Source of the DNA: Streptomyces filipinensis
Lineage (GTDB): Bacteria > Actinomycetota > Actinomycetes > Streptomycetales > Streptomycetaceae
DNA length: 64,000 nucleotides
Direction: 5' to 3'
NCBI RefSeq assembly: GCF_014649495.1
Contig: NZ_BMTD01000013.1
Coordinates: 62,001-126,000 of the forward strand
The notes under the pieces were generated by a model that was given only the letters and a program-made list of their open reading frames with translations, was not told the DNA's origin and did no database searches. A program made the translations under genes and the position numbers. This document shows, one piece after another, positions 52,921-61,760 of the stretch (its first letter is position 1; every line of letters begins with the position of its first letter).

Positions 52921-53628
52921 TCAGCGTTTGCCGGTGATCGGTTCGCGGTCGGTGCACCTGGAGTCCGGGTCCGCGCTCTTGGCCTGCCTGCCCTTGATCT
53001 CCACACGCGCGCCGGGCTTGATGGCGTCGTACACCCACTTCCCGGTTTTGGGCGCCAGGGCGATGGAGCCGGGGGGAGCGTTGTCGCCGATGCTGGCGAG
53101 ACCGGCGGCGGGGTCCAGCGCCCACATCAGCAGCCGCTGGTGGTGACTGCGGTCGGTGAAGGTGACCGCCCACTGCCTGATGTCCGCATACCTGGTCATC
53201 GGGTCGGGGCGCATTGCGAGGGTGGGGTACTTGGCGGTGACCGTGACCGTCTTCTCGCCGATCGGGCAGTTCTCCTGCGGCGCGCTGATGGGGAACGTCC
53301 TGCCCGCGATGGTCAGCGTGTGGGCTTCCAGGTCGACCGTCACCCGCTGGACGGGCGCCGGGGACGGGTGGGGCACGGACGTCGCGGGCGGCGTCGCCGG
53401 CTTGCTGGGCGAGGAGCCGAGGGCGCCGGAGGTGGCCGTGACGACGGCCGCTGCCGCCAGCGCGCCGGTGGAGAGCAGAACGCGTCGGCCCCGGCGGCGG
53501 CGTGCCGCCCGGCTCCTCACCTGTGCTCCCGTGGCGGGGGCTGGTGCCGCGCCGCACGCGGCCAGGCCACGGAGCCGGGCGGACAGCTCCGCCTCGGTCA
53601 GGGGATGCGGTGGCGGCTGATCAGACAC
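52921..53628 (-). CDS. Membrane protein with catalytically dead L,D-transpeptidase-like (YkuD) domain, possible anti-sigma
   Basis: 235 residues. A cytoplasmic N-terminus (1-47, arginine-rich end RRRRGRR) precedes one transmembrane helix (48-70). The outer domain starts VTVDLEAHTLTIAGRTFPIS and follows the YkuD fold (TVTVTAKYP .. GKWVYDAIKPGARVEI). Where active enzymes have the SHGC catalytic motif, this one reads GDNAPPGSIALAP, so the Cys and His are absent. Two outer cysteines (ENCPIG, DSRCTD) could form a disulfide. It overlaps the sigma-factor gene by 8 bases and has the membrane topology of an anti-sigma factor. Regulatory role is inference. Confidence 0.75.
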   Translation of the reverse strand: MSDQPPPHPLTEAELSARLRGLAACGAAPAPATGAQVRSRAARRRRGRRVLLSTGALAAAAVVTATSGALGSSPSKPATPPATSVPHPSPAPVQRVTVDLEAHTLTIAGRTFPISAPQENCPIGEKTVTVTAKYPTLAMRPDPMTRYADIRQWAVTFTDRSHHQRLLMWALDPAAGLASIGDNAPPGSIALAPKTGKWVYDAIKPGARVEIKGRQAKSADPDSRCTDREPITGKR

Positions 53629-54127
53629 GGACTTCCTCCGTCGGGTGGGGTTCCTCGCTCACCAGGTGAGCGGCGAGGGCCGAACGGCCGCGCGACAGAC
53701 GTGCCTTGACGCTGCCGGCCGCCACGCCGGTCTCGGCGGCTATCTGCTCCACGCTCAGATCGCACAGGTGATGCAGCACGATCGCGGTCCGCTGGGCTTC
53801 GGGCAGGCGCCGCAGGCCGGCGACCAACGCCACGTGGTCGGGGCTCGGTTCGGGCACCGGCCGCGGCGCGGACTCGCTCCGCACCAGCTCCCACCAGCGG
53901 CGCGCCCGCCGCCAGCGGCTCATCGCCAGACGGTGTGCCACCGTGCGGATCCACGCCTCGGGAGCCTGGTCGCCGGTCAGGACCGACGAACGCCGGTCCC
54001 AGGCGCGTACGAACGCCTCCTGCACCACGTCCTGGGCCTCGGCGTAGTCCCCGGTCAGGGCGTACAGCTGGCCGACCAGACGCGGGTAGGCAGCCGTGTA
54101 AAAGAGGTCGAACTCGTCCTCGGTCAC
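53621..54127 (-). CDS. ECF sigma factor, SigE-like family
   Basis: 168 residues. Region 2: LTGDYAEAQDVVQEAFVRAW and DQAPEAWIRTVAHRLAMSRW (about 25-80). Region 4: LPEAQRTAIVLHHLCDLSVE and IAAETGVAAGSVKARLSRGR (about 107-152). The start is a GTG at 54127. Its 3' end overlaps the gene for the pseudo-L,D-transpeptidase membrane protein, so the two are co-translated. The genes on both sides suggest a peptidoglycan-stress signal. Confidence 0.9.
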   Translation of the reverse strand: MTEDEFDLFYTAAYPRLVGQLYALTGDYAEAQDVVQEAFVRAWDRRSSVLTGDQAPEAWIRTVAHRLAMSRWRRARRWWELVRSESAPRPVPEPSPDHVALVAGLRRLPEAQRTAIVLHHLCDLSVEQIAAETGVAAGSVKARLSRGRSALAAHLVSEEPHPTEEVRV

Positions 54128-54185
54128 CTTGTCGTGCTCTCTCTGACGGCGCGGGTCGCGTCGTGTACGGCCGGTGCGGGCGGGG

Positions 54186-55184
54186 TCATGCGGTCGTGGT
54201 CTCTCCGGCGGCGCTGTGCGCGAGCCACTGCTTCCACGTCAGGTTCCAGTCGCCGTAGCCGTTCCCGGCGGCGACGGTGTCCTTGTTCGACCCGGTGACC
54301 GTGACGACGTCGCCGACCCGTACCTGGTCGTAGAAGCGCTTGGCGGTGCCGTCGGTGGCGAGACCCACACAGCCGTGGGTGACGTTACGGTGTCCGGCCT
54401 CGGTGTTCGCCCGCGGGTTCTGGTGCACGTACGTCCCGGAGGTCGTCAGGTGCACGGCCCAGAAGTAGTTGCCGCGGTACTCGGCACCAAGGCCCACGGT
54501 GTGGGAGTCCATGAGCACTTCGGACTGTTTGTCCATGACGACCATGGTCCCCTTCCAGGTGTCCAGCCCCGGCCGCCCGGTGGTGACCGGGATCCGCTGC
54601 GTGGTGCCGCCGGTGCGGACGGTCATCTCGTGCGCGCTCACGTCGACCGTGGCGACCAGCGACCGGCCGATGGTGAAGTGGCTGACGCCGTGCGAACCGC
54701 GGCGGAGGGTGACCGTGGTGCCGGGCTGCCAGTAGGTGCGGCGGGGGCGGAAGTCGACACGCTGCCCGTCCAGGAGGTTCTGGTCCTTCACCCAGCTCCA
54801 CGCGCCGGTCGCGCCGGACGAGGTCTGTACACGCAGCCAGTTCTCCACGGCCTTGCGCTCGGCGGCCGGGACCGGCCGGGGGAAGGTGACCGATATCGGC
54901 ATGCCCACACCGACCGTCTGCCCGTCGGCTATGTTCACCCGCGCCTGCGCGAGCACGGCGGGCTCCGGCATGGACGGAGCCGGGCGCCCCTCGGACACCT
55001 CGCCCCCGCCCTTGGCCCTCGCGGCCGCCGCCGCGGAGGCCCGGGCATCCGGTGCGCCGCCGGCCTCACGGACGCCGGTACTCGCGTCCGTCGAGCAGCC
55101 GACGGCCGACAGCAGAGCGACAGAGGCCACGACGGCGGCGCCGAGACGGCCGGCGGTCCGACCGGCCGAACGGTCCAAATGCAT
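54186..55184 (-). CDS. L,D-transpeptidase lipoprotein (Ig-like plus YkuD)
   Basis: 332 residues. Lipobox LLSAVGC with lipidated Cys30. An Ig-like domain (residues 90-195) carries VGVGMPISVTFPRPVPAAER. The YkuD catalytic domain (200-325) contains YVHQNPRANTEAGHRNVTHGC with the active-site His and Cys of the SHGC-type motif intact, then VGLATDGTAKRFYDQVRVGD. It would make 3-3 cross-links in peptidoglycan or attach proteins. A G-run (GGGGGG) precedes the ATG at 55184. It lies 58 bases upstream of the sigma factor gene on the same strand, likely part of the same unit. Confidence 0.92.
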   Translation of the reverse strand: MHLDRSAGRTAGRLGAAVVASVALLSAVGCSTDASTGVREAGGAPDARASAAAAARAKGGGEVSEGRPAPSMPEPAVLAQARVNIADGQTVGVGMPISVTFPRPVPAAERKAVENWLRVQTSSGATGAWSWVKDQNLLDGQRVDFRPRRTYWQPGTTVTLRRGSHGVSHFTIGRSLVATVDVSAHEMTVRTGGTTQRIPVTTGRPGLDTWKGTMVVMDKQSEVLMDSHTVGLGAEYRGNYFWAVHLTTSGTYVHQNPRANTEAGHRNVTHGCVGLATDGTAKRFYDQVRVGDVVTVTGSNKDTVAAGNGYGDWNLTWKQWLAHSAAGETTTA

Positions 55185-55416
55185 GAGATCCCCCCCATGT
55201 GAAGTGCGGTATCGCCTCCTATACGCACGGGGCTCGGCACCGGGTTGCATGGGATCGAAACTTTTCCGGGACCGGTGAAGGCCGGGTCTTCGCAGGGTGC
55301 GGGAAGCGGGTGCTGACTTCGGCGGGGCCGAGGGCGGTGCGCCGTGCAGGCGGTCGGCCGGGGCATCCGCGTGGGGGGTGGGTCAGTTGGGTGGGACGTG
55401 CCGTCCGGTCGTCGCG

Positions 55417-55839
55417 TCAGCGGATGTCGTGGTCGGGGTGGGTCCGGTCGTACGCGCGTCGTGCCTCGGCGATGACGGGGCGGTGGGCGAGGGACCAGTC
55501 GGCGAGTGCCTTGACCAGGTGGGTCAGGCCGGCCCCGGTCGTGGTCAGGCGGTAGTCGACCTGGGCCGGGACGGTCGGGTAGACGGTGCGCAGGACGAGG
55601 CCGTCGCGTTCGAGCCTGCGCACGGTGAGGGTGAGCATGCGCTGGGAGATGCCGTCGACGGCGCGCTGCAGTTCGCGGAACCGGCGCGGTCCGCTCGCGA
55701 GCTCGACGATCACGAGCACCGACCACTTGTCCCCGATGCGGTCCAGGACGTCGCGGATGCCGCAGTCGGGGTGGTCCGCACGTCCGCAGGGGTCGAGGTC
55801 GGCGGGGGTGGTGGTTACCCCGGTGTGCGTGAGTGACAT
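55417..55839 (-). CDS. HxlR family transcriptional regulator
   Basis: 140 residues from ATG 55839 (TTG at 55842 is a possible earlier start). The HxlR pattern is complete: CGIRDVLDRIGDKWSVLVIV, FRELQRAVDGISQRMLTLTV, RRLERDGLVLRTVYP, VDYRLTTTGAGL. It is divergent from the NmrA-like gene and probably represses it; GAAGG is 7 bases before the ATG. Family members respond to aldehydes, quinones or redox signals. Confidence 0.9.
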   Translation of the reverse strand: MSLTHTGVTTTPADLDPCGRADHPDCGIRDVLDRIGDKWSVLVIVELASGPRRFRELQRAVDGISQRMLTLTVRRLERDGLVLRTVYPTVPAQVDYRLTTTGAGLTHLVKALADWSLAHRPVIAEARRAYDRTHPDHDIR

Positions 55840-55927
55840 CAAACTGCCTTCTTGTGGCCGGTGGGCGTGCGGTCAAGGATCAAGCGTAGTTACCGATGAG
55901 AACCACCGACGGAAGACGGCGATTTAC

Positions 55928-56749
55928 ATGATCTTGGTGACCGGAGCGAACGGGAACCTCGGCACGGCCACTCTTGCGGCGCTGCGCGCCCGCGGCGTCG
56001 TCGCGGCGGGCGGCAGCCGCACCCCGGACGAGGGGACGCGGCGTCTCGACTTCGACGACCCCGCGAGCCTCGACCTTGCCGATGTGTCGACTCTGGTGCT
56101 GATCTCCGCCGGTTACGCCGAGGACGACCAGGTCGTCGGCCGGCACGCGGCGGTCCTGGACGCCGCCGTCCGCGACGGCGTCCGGCACGTCGTCTACACG
56201 AGCCTGACCGGCGCCGGCGACCATCTCGGTTTCGCGCTCGCCCACCGCGCCACCGAACGCCTCGTACGGGCGAGTGGACTGCCGTGGACGATCCTGCGCA
56301 ACGGCCTGTACGCCGAACTCTTCGGCGGTCTGCTGAGGTGGGCCGGCAACGGGGTGGAGTCCGCGTTCGGCGACGGTGCCCTGGCCGCGGTCGCGCGCGA
56401 GGACCTCGCCGAGGCCGCGGCGATCGTTGCGGCAGATCCGGCACGCCACGGCGGACGCGTCTACGACCTCGTCGGCACGCCGGTCACGGCGGGGCAGGTG
56501 GCCGACCGGCTCGGGGTCCCGCACCGCACCGTCAGCCTGGGCGAGTACCGGCGCCGACTCCTTGAGGAGACCCCGGGACTGCTGCCGTTCCAGCCGCCGA
56601 TGCTCGCCTCGATCGCCACGGCTGTCCGGCACGGCTTCCTGCACGGTACCGCCCCCGACCTCGCGGAGCTCCTCGGCCGCCCGGCCCGCGACCCCCTGGC
56701 CGCGGCCGCCGCGGCCGCGGCCGCCGCGAGAGCGCAGGCGTACGTCTAA
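55928..56749 (+). CDS. NmrA/QorB-like NAD(P)-binding protein
   Basis: 273 residues, atypical SDR. N-terminal dinucleotide motif MILVTGANGNLGTATLAAL; VRHVVYTSLTGAG and LPWTILRNGLYAELF are typical of QorB (NADPH:quinone reductase type 2) and NmrA-like proteins. It ends in a long Ala run of the kind common at GC-rich C-termini. It is divergent from the HxlR gene, a frequent regulator-target pair. No clear ribosome-binding site lies before the ATG. Confidence 0.88.
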   Translation: MILVTGANGNLGTATLAALRARGVVAAGGSRTPDEGTRRLDFDDPASLDLADVSTLVLISAGYAEDDQVVGRHAAVLDAAVRDGVRHVVYTSLTGAGDHLGFALAHRATERLVRASGLPWTILRNGLYAELFGGLLRWAGNGVESAFGDGALAAVAREDLAEAAAIVAADPARHGGRVYDLVGTPVTAGQVADRLGVPHRTVSLGEYRRRLLEETPGLLPFQPPMLASIATAVRHGFLHGTAPDLAELLGRPARDPLAAAAAAAAAARAQAYV

Positions 56750-56785
56750 CGGCGGGCGCCACGCGCTCAGCTGACTGCTGGAAGG

Positions 56786-57925
56786 TCAGCCGGGGACGGC
56801 CTGCGCCCAGCCCTGGGCGACGGTCTTCCTCGCCTTCTCCAGTTGCGCGTCCGTCGGGAACTGCGGCGTGCCCTCGACCGTCGGCAGCCGTGCGGCGGCG
56901 GCCTTGTCGAGGGTGCCGTCCTGCCGCATGACGTCCATGAGCACCGGGCGGGCGTAGCCGCGCAGCCGCAGGTTCTGGCCCTGCGGGCTGAAGAGGTACT
57001 CCTGCCACAGGCGGGCGGCCGCCGGGTGCGGGGCGTTCTTGTTGATCGCCAGCGCGAAGTACTGGGCGAAGCTGCCGTCGAAGGGGATCGCGACCTGCCA
57101 GTTCACTCCCCTGCCGCGCAGCTGGTCGGCGTAGTGCAGGTTGATGTAGTCCCAGTTGATGCTGATGGGGGTCCGGCCGTCCTCGACCGTGGCCAGGCTG
57201 GAGGGGAGCGGGTTGAGGTTGCCGCGCGTGTCGAGCCTGGCGAAGAAGTCGAGGCCGGGCTGGACGTCCGCGAACGAACCGTTGTTCGCCAGCGCGGCCG
57301 CGTAGACGCTGGCGAAGGCGGTGGCAGACCGGCGCGGGTCGCCTTCGAGTGCGACCTGGCCCCTGTACGCGGGTTTCAGCAGGTCGGCGAAGGTCTCCGG
57401 GCAGGGTTTGACCCGGTTGGCGTCGCAGCCGATGGAGATGTAGCCCCCGTAGTTGTTGGACCAGAGGGCCTTCGCGTCCTTCTGGTTGTCGGGGATCGAG
57501 TCGTAGGCGGCGACCTTGTACGGCGCGAGCAGGTTCCGCGCCGCCGCGTTGCGCGCGAACGTGTCCCCCACGTCGATCACGTCGGGGGCCGTCGGCCGGT
57601 GTCCCCGCTGCTGCAGTGCGTCGATCTCGTCCTCGCTGTGGCCCAGCGGATTGTCGACCGTGACCCTGACGCCGTACTTCTTCTCGAAGCCGTCGATCAG
57701 GCCGCCGTAGTTGGCCCAGTCACGCGGTAGCGCGATCGCTCGGAGCGTGCCCTCGCGTTTCGCCGCGGCGATCAACGCGCGCATGCCGCCCGCGTTCTCG
57801 GCGGAGGTGGCCAGCGCCGGCTTCGCGAGCTTGGCGGCCGGTGTGTGGTCGCAGGCGCTCAGGCCCAGTGCCACGAGAGCGAAGCAGCCGAGGGCGGCCG
57901 CTGCTCGGGCACGGGGTGTGGTCAC
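56786..57925 (-). CDS. Orphan ABC-type solute-binding lipoprotein
   Basis: 379 residues. Lipobox LSAC with Cys at 25. The type-II periplasmic-binding fold reads IDGFEKKYGVRVTVDNPLG, YISIGCDANRVKPCPETFAD, SSLATVEDGRTPISINWDYI and LWQEYLFSPQGQNLRLRGYA, close to Fe3+/polyamine/phosphonate-type binding proteins. A GTG start at 57925 has GGAG 6 bases upstream. No permease or ATPase gene is nearby, so either the transporter is elsewhere or it is a sensory binding protein. Confidence 0.88.
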   Translation of the reverse strand: MTTPRARAAAALGCFALVALGLSACDHTPAAKLAKPALATSAENAGGMRALIAAAKREGTLRAIALPRDWANYGGLIDGFEKKYGVRVTVDNPLGHSEDEIDALQQRGHRPTAPDVIDVGDTFARNAAARNLLAPYKVAAYDSIPDNQKDAKALWSNNYGGYISIGCDANRVKPCPETFADLLKPAYRGQVALEGDPRRSATAFASVYAAALANNGSFADVQPGLDFFARLDTRGNLNPLPSSLATVEDGRTPISINWDYINLHYADQLRGRGVNWQVAIPFDGSFAQYFALAINKNAPHPAAARLWQEYLFSPQGQNLRLRGYARPVLMDVMRQDGTLDKAAAARLPTVEGTPQFPTDAQLEKARKTVAQGWAQAVPG

Positions 57926-58134
57926 GGCTGCTCCAGGGCGTGGTGGTCGAGGTCGTCGCCGGGGGACGTGTGGCTGTCACAGGGCGCCTCTCGCCACCGG
58001 AGGAGTGCCCGGGGCCGCCGTGGCCGGTCTGGGTTCCGGTGGCTCTCGCGGGCCACGGGCCCACGTGCCGGCGAAGTGGCCGTAGAGGCCAGGGTACTCG
58101 GCCGCCCCGGCGGCTCGGTGCCGCCGTGTCCTCC

Positions 58135-60957
58135 TCACAGTGCCGTGTCGTCCCATTGGCCCAGCAGGATCTCGCCGAGTTCCGACTCCGGCCGGGCGCC
58201 GAGGGACTGTTCCGCCCAGATGACCTTGCCGGTGGAGGTGTAACGGGTTCCCCAGCGTTCGGCGAACCGGGCGACGAGGAAGAGTCCGCGGCCTCCCTCG
58301 TCGGTGACTCTCGCCCGGCGCAGCCGGGGTGAGGTGCTGCTGCCGTCGGAGACCTCGAAGATCAGGGTTCCTGCGGCGGGGCCGCTGGTCGGCACCGTGC
58401 GCAGCAGCCGGACGGCGATGGGCTCGGAGCCGTAGCGGATGGCGTTGGTGATCAGTTCGCTGAGGATGAGTTCGGCGGTGAAGGCCGCCTGCTCCAGGCC
58501 CCACTCCGTCAGCCGGCGGGCGCAGGCGGAGCGCACCGGGGCCACCGCCGCCGGGTCGCGGGGCACGTCCCACTCGGCGATCTGCGCTGGTCCGAGTCGG
58601 CACGTGCGGGCCACCAGCAACGCGATGTCATCCCTGGGCCGGTCGGACAGCATGGCTTCCATCACCGCCGCGCAGGTCGCCTCCGGGGTGCGTTCGTGTC
58701 CCGCCAGAACATCGCGCAGGGCCTCCAGACCGGCGTCCAGGTCTCGGGTGCGGTCCTCGATCAGTCCGTCGGTGTAGAGCACCAGCCGGGACCCCTCGGG
58801 CACCGTGAGCTCGGCGGTCTCGACCGGCAGGCCTGCGCCGAGCCCCAGTGGCGGCGAGACGGGCAGCCGGGGGAAGTCGACGGTGCCGTCGGGCCGGACC
58901 ACCGCCGGTCCCGGATGACCGGCCGTGGCGAGCACCAGCTGCCCGGACGTGGGGTCGTAGACGGCGTACTGGCAGGTCGCCCCGGTGATCATCGCCTGTC
59001 CGTCGTCCGCGTCGGCGGCCTCCTCGGCGTCGATCTGGGCCACCAACTCGTCCAGCCGGCCCAGCAGCTCGTCCACGGGCATGTCCAGGCCGGCGAAGTT
59101 GTGTACGGCGGTGCGCAGCCGGCCCATGGTCGCCGCGGCGTGCAGCCCGTGACCGACGACGTCGCCCACGACCAGCGCCACCCGGGTGCCGGACAGCGGG
59201 ATCACGTCGAACCAGTCGCCGCCCACCCCGGCCTGGGCCGGCAGGTAGCGGTAGGCCACGTCGAGGGCGGACTGCTCGGGCAGCCCGCGGGGCAGCAGGC
59301 TGTGCTGCAGGGTGACGGCCATGGTGTGTTCGCGGGTGTAGCGGCGGGCGTTGTCGATGCACACCGCCGCCCGGGCGGCCAGTTCCTCGGCGAAGGCCGT
59401 GTCCTCTTCCTCGAACGGCGGGGAGTCCTTCACGCGCCAGAACTCCACCGCTCCCAGCACCACGCCCCGGGCTCGCAAGGGGACCACGAGCAGGGAGTGG
59501 ATGCCGTGGTCGAGGATCCGCCGGGCCCGTCCGGGGTGCTGGGCCCGCCAGCCGTCGGAGGCGCTCAGGCCCGCGGTCAGCACCGGCCGGTCCTCGGCCA
59601 TCGCCACGGCGACGGGGTGGTCCGGGACGAACCGGATCAGCTCGCCGACGGGGTGCAGGAGATCGTCCGAGGCCAGGCCGGCGACGGCGCTGCGGCGCAA
59701 CTCGGTGAGCGCGGCGCCCGCGCCGGCGGACTCCTCCCCGCGCAGGACCGGCTCCAGCAGTTCGACGGTGACGACGTCGGCGAACCGGGGCACCGCCACT
59801 TCGGCCATTTCCTCGGCCGTGCGCCGCACATCCAGGGTGGTGCCGATCCGCAGCCCGGCGTCGTAGAGCAGCTTCAAGCGTTCGCGCGCCACCTCGGCGC
59901 GGCCGGAGAGGGCCTGCAGCTCGGTGGTGTCCCGGAGTGTCACCACGCTGCCGGCGGGTCCGTGAGGTGCGGTGAGCCGCTTGTTGACGGCGAGCAGCCG
60001 CTCGGCCGCCAGGTGCACCTCGTCGGTGGCCGGCCGGTCGGAGGCCAGCAGCCCGGCGAGGTCCTCCTCCAGCCCGAGCTCGGTGATCTGGCGCCCCTCC
60101 GCGTCCGTCGGCAGGTTCAGCAGGCGCCGTGCCTCGTCGTTGGCCAGCAGCAGCCGGCCGTCACCGCCGACGATCAGCACTCCTTCCCGCACCGCGTGCA
60201 GCACCGCGTCGTGGTGCTCGTACATACGGGTCATCTCGGTCGCCCCGAGGCCATGGGTCTGGCGCCGCAGCCGTCGGCTGACCAGGCCCGATCCGCCTGC
60301 CGCGACGGCGAGCGCGGCGACGGCGCCGCCGAAGAGGACCGGCACCTGCTGGTTCACCCGGTGCCGCACCGCCTCGACCGTGACGGGCACGGAGACGATG
60401 GCGACGACGGAGCCGTCGGGCCCCCTGACGGGGACCGCCGAGATCACGGAGAGCCCCAGGGACCCCTTGAACGTACGCGTGAACGGCTTGCCGGTCGCCG
60501 CCTGCGCGTAAGGACCGATGACGTGTTTCCCGATCTGGTGCGGGTCGCTGTGGGTGAGGGTGATCCCGTTCAGCCCGTACACGATGATGGCGTCGACGCC
60601 TGCGGCTTTCCGGGCAGCCTCGGCATGCGGCTGCAGTACGGCGCTCGGGTGGGCGCTTTTCAGCGCCGCCGCGGTCCCCGGGGCGTTCGCGAACGTCTGC
60701 GCCGTGGTGAGCGTCCGCTGCCGGGCGTCCGCCATGACGTCGCGCCGCGCCTGCGCCACGAGGGCCACCAGGGTGGCGGCGACGAGCAGCATCACGACCG
60801 CCAGCTGCAGGAGGAAGACCTGCCCGGCGAGGCTGTGCACGCTCAGCAGCGAGCCCGACCGCCGCTCCTCTCCGACCTGACGGGGGCGATCGGGTCGATG
60901 AGTCCTTCCGGACGCATCGGGCACATCACGCCCTTTTTGACCCGAAGCTCCGCTCAT
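58135..60957 (-). CDS. CitA/DcuS-type sensor fused to PAS, GAF, PP2C phosphatase and HATPase
   Basis: 940 residues. Transmembrane helices at about 44-70 and 206-228 flank an extracellular Cache/PDC domain. SDPHQIGKHVIGPY and SLGLSVISAVPVRGPDGS are the signature of CitA/DcuS carboxylate sensors. The HAMP-less junction SRRLRRQTHGLGATEM plus YEHHDAVLHAVREGVLIV is also the CitA-type PAS start. GAF spans about 365-545; PP2C about 560-780 has VGGDWFDVIPLSG, GDVVGHGLHAA, AGHPGPAVV, YTDGLIEDR. The HATPase (about 800-930) has SELITNAIRYGS and DEGGRGLFLVARF. The kinase has been replaced by a phosphatase plus RsbW-like module. Confidence 0.9.
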   Translation of the reverse strand: MSGASGQKGRDVPDASGRTHRPDRPRQVGEERRSGSLLSVHSLAGQVFLLQLAVVMLLVAATLVALVAQARRDVMADARQRTLTTAQTFANAPGTAAALKSAHPSAVLQPHAEAARKAAGVDAIIVYGLNGITLTHSDPHQIGKHVIGPYAQAATGKPFTRTFKGSLGLSVISAVPVRGPDGSVVAIVSVPVTVEAVRHRVNQQVPVLFGGAVAALAVAAGGSGLVSRRLRRQTHGLGATEMTRMYEHHDAVLHAVREGVLIVGGDGRLLLANDEARRLLNLPTDAEGRQITELGLEEDLAGLLASDRPATDEVHLAAERLLAVNKRLTAPHGPAGSVVTLRDTTELQALSGRAEVARERLKLLYDAGLRIGTTLDVRRTAEEMAEVAVPRFADVVTVELLEPVLRGEESAGAGAALTELRRSAVAGLASDDLLHPVGELIRFVPDHPVAVAMAEDRPVLTAGLSASDGWRAQHPGRARRILDHGIHSLLVVPLRARGVVLGAVEFWRVKDSPPFEEEDTAFAEELAARAAVCIDNARRYTREHTMAVTLQHSLLPRGLPEQSALDVAYRYLPAQAGVGGDWFDVIPLSGTRVALVVGDVVGHGLHAAATMGRLRTAVHNFAGLDMPVDELLGRLDELVAQIDAEEAADADDGQAMITGATCQYAVYDPTSGQLVLATAGHPGPAVVRPDGTVDFPRLPVSPPLGLGAGLPVETAELTVPEGSRLVLYTDGLIEDRTRDLDAGLEALRDVLAGHERTPEATCAAVMEAMLSDRPRDDIALLVARTCRLGPAQIAEWDVPRDPAAVAPVRSACARRLTEWGLEQAAFTAELILSELITNAIRYGSEPIAVRLLRTVPTSGPAAGTLIFEVSDGSSTSPRLRRARVTDEGGRGLFLVARFAERWGTRYTSTGKVIWAEQSLGARPESELGEILLGQWDDTAL

Positions 60958-61142
60958 ATTTCCTTTTTATCGTTTCTGGGCGGCCGACCTCTATGCGGCC
61001 TGGCCCGGCCGGCCCGCACCCAGGTGGTTGCGATCGCGGCCGGCATGCGCCGCGACGCGGGTTCCCGGCCCGGACGGCCGGCAGAGGTCGTTGCCGACCG
61101 CCTGCTGCCGCGCGCCTGCGATCCGCATGGCCGGCGGCCGCG

Positions 61143-61748
61143 TCAGTCCGTGTCGTAGTACAGCCGGAGGAACTCCTCCATCGCCGCGTCGACACCGACG
61201 CGGTCGCCGGTGGCGAGCAGGTCGAGCAGCAGACCGCGGACGGTGGCGAGACCCAGCCTGGCACGGTTCCGTGCCGTGGCGGGATCCGCCCCCACCGCCG
61301 TCTCGGCGGCGACGAGCGGCTCCAGCCAGTCCGTCACGAGCCCGTCGAGGACCGGGACCGCCTCGGGGCGGCCCCGCAGCGCGTGCCCGCAGATTTCGAA
61401 GAAGAGCCGCTCCTGACCGGCCAGTCGAGGATCTGTCAGCTGCCGCCACAGCAGCCGCGCGACATCGGCGGGCGAGAGACCGGGCTCCAGCCGGAGCCGG
61501 GACAACAGATCGCGCTGACGCCGCTCCGACGTCCGGACGATCTCGACCAGCAGCTGCTCCTTGGAGCCGAAGTAGTGGATCAGCATGCGGTGACTGACCC
61601 CGATCGCGGCACCCAGGCGGCGCAGGCTCAGATCCGCGATGCCGTGCGCCGCCACGTGATCGACGGCCGCCTCCACCAGTTGCGCGCGCCGGTCTCCGTC
61701 CCTGCCGGGGGCGATCGCGCCCTTGGGACGGGAGTCGTCCGTGTTCAC
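61143..61748 (-). CDS. TetR family transcriptional regulator
   Basis: 201 residues from GTG at 61748. The TetR HTH reads HVAAHGIADLSLRRLGAAIG and VSHRMLIHYFGSKEQLLVEI. The ligand domain follows with family-typical helix lengths. The frame is open further upstream (to 61811), but that part lies across the operator and the divergent gene's start, so a start at or near 61748 is more plausible. No ribosome-binding site is clear. It is divergent from a SRPBCC gene and surely autoregulates through the adjacent duplicated palindrome. Confidence 0.88.
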   Translation of the reverse strand: MNTDDSRPKGAIAPGRDGDRRAQLVEAAVDHVAAHGIADLSLRRLGAAIGVSHRMLIHYFGSKEQLLVEIVRTSERRQRDLLSRLRLEPGLSPADVARLLWRQLTDPRLAGQERLFFEICGHALRGRPEAVPVLDGLVTDWLEPLVAAETAVGADPATARNRARLGLATVRGLLLDLLATGDRVGVDAAMEEFLRLYYDTD

Positions 61749-61760
61749 CACAACAGGAGT

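Noticed and set aside
58696..61158. An 820-residue plus-strand frame across the sensor-phosphatase gene
   Set aside because: It is antisense to a gene with full PP2C, GAF and HATPase motifs and has no recognisable domain.
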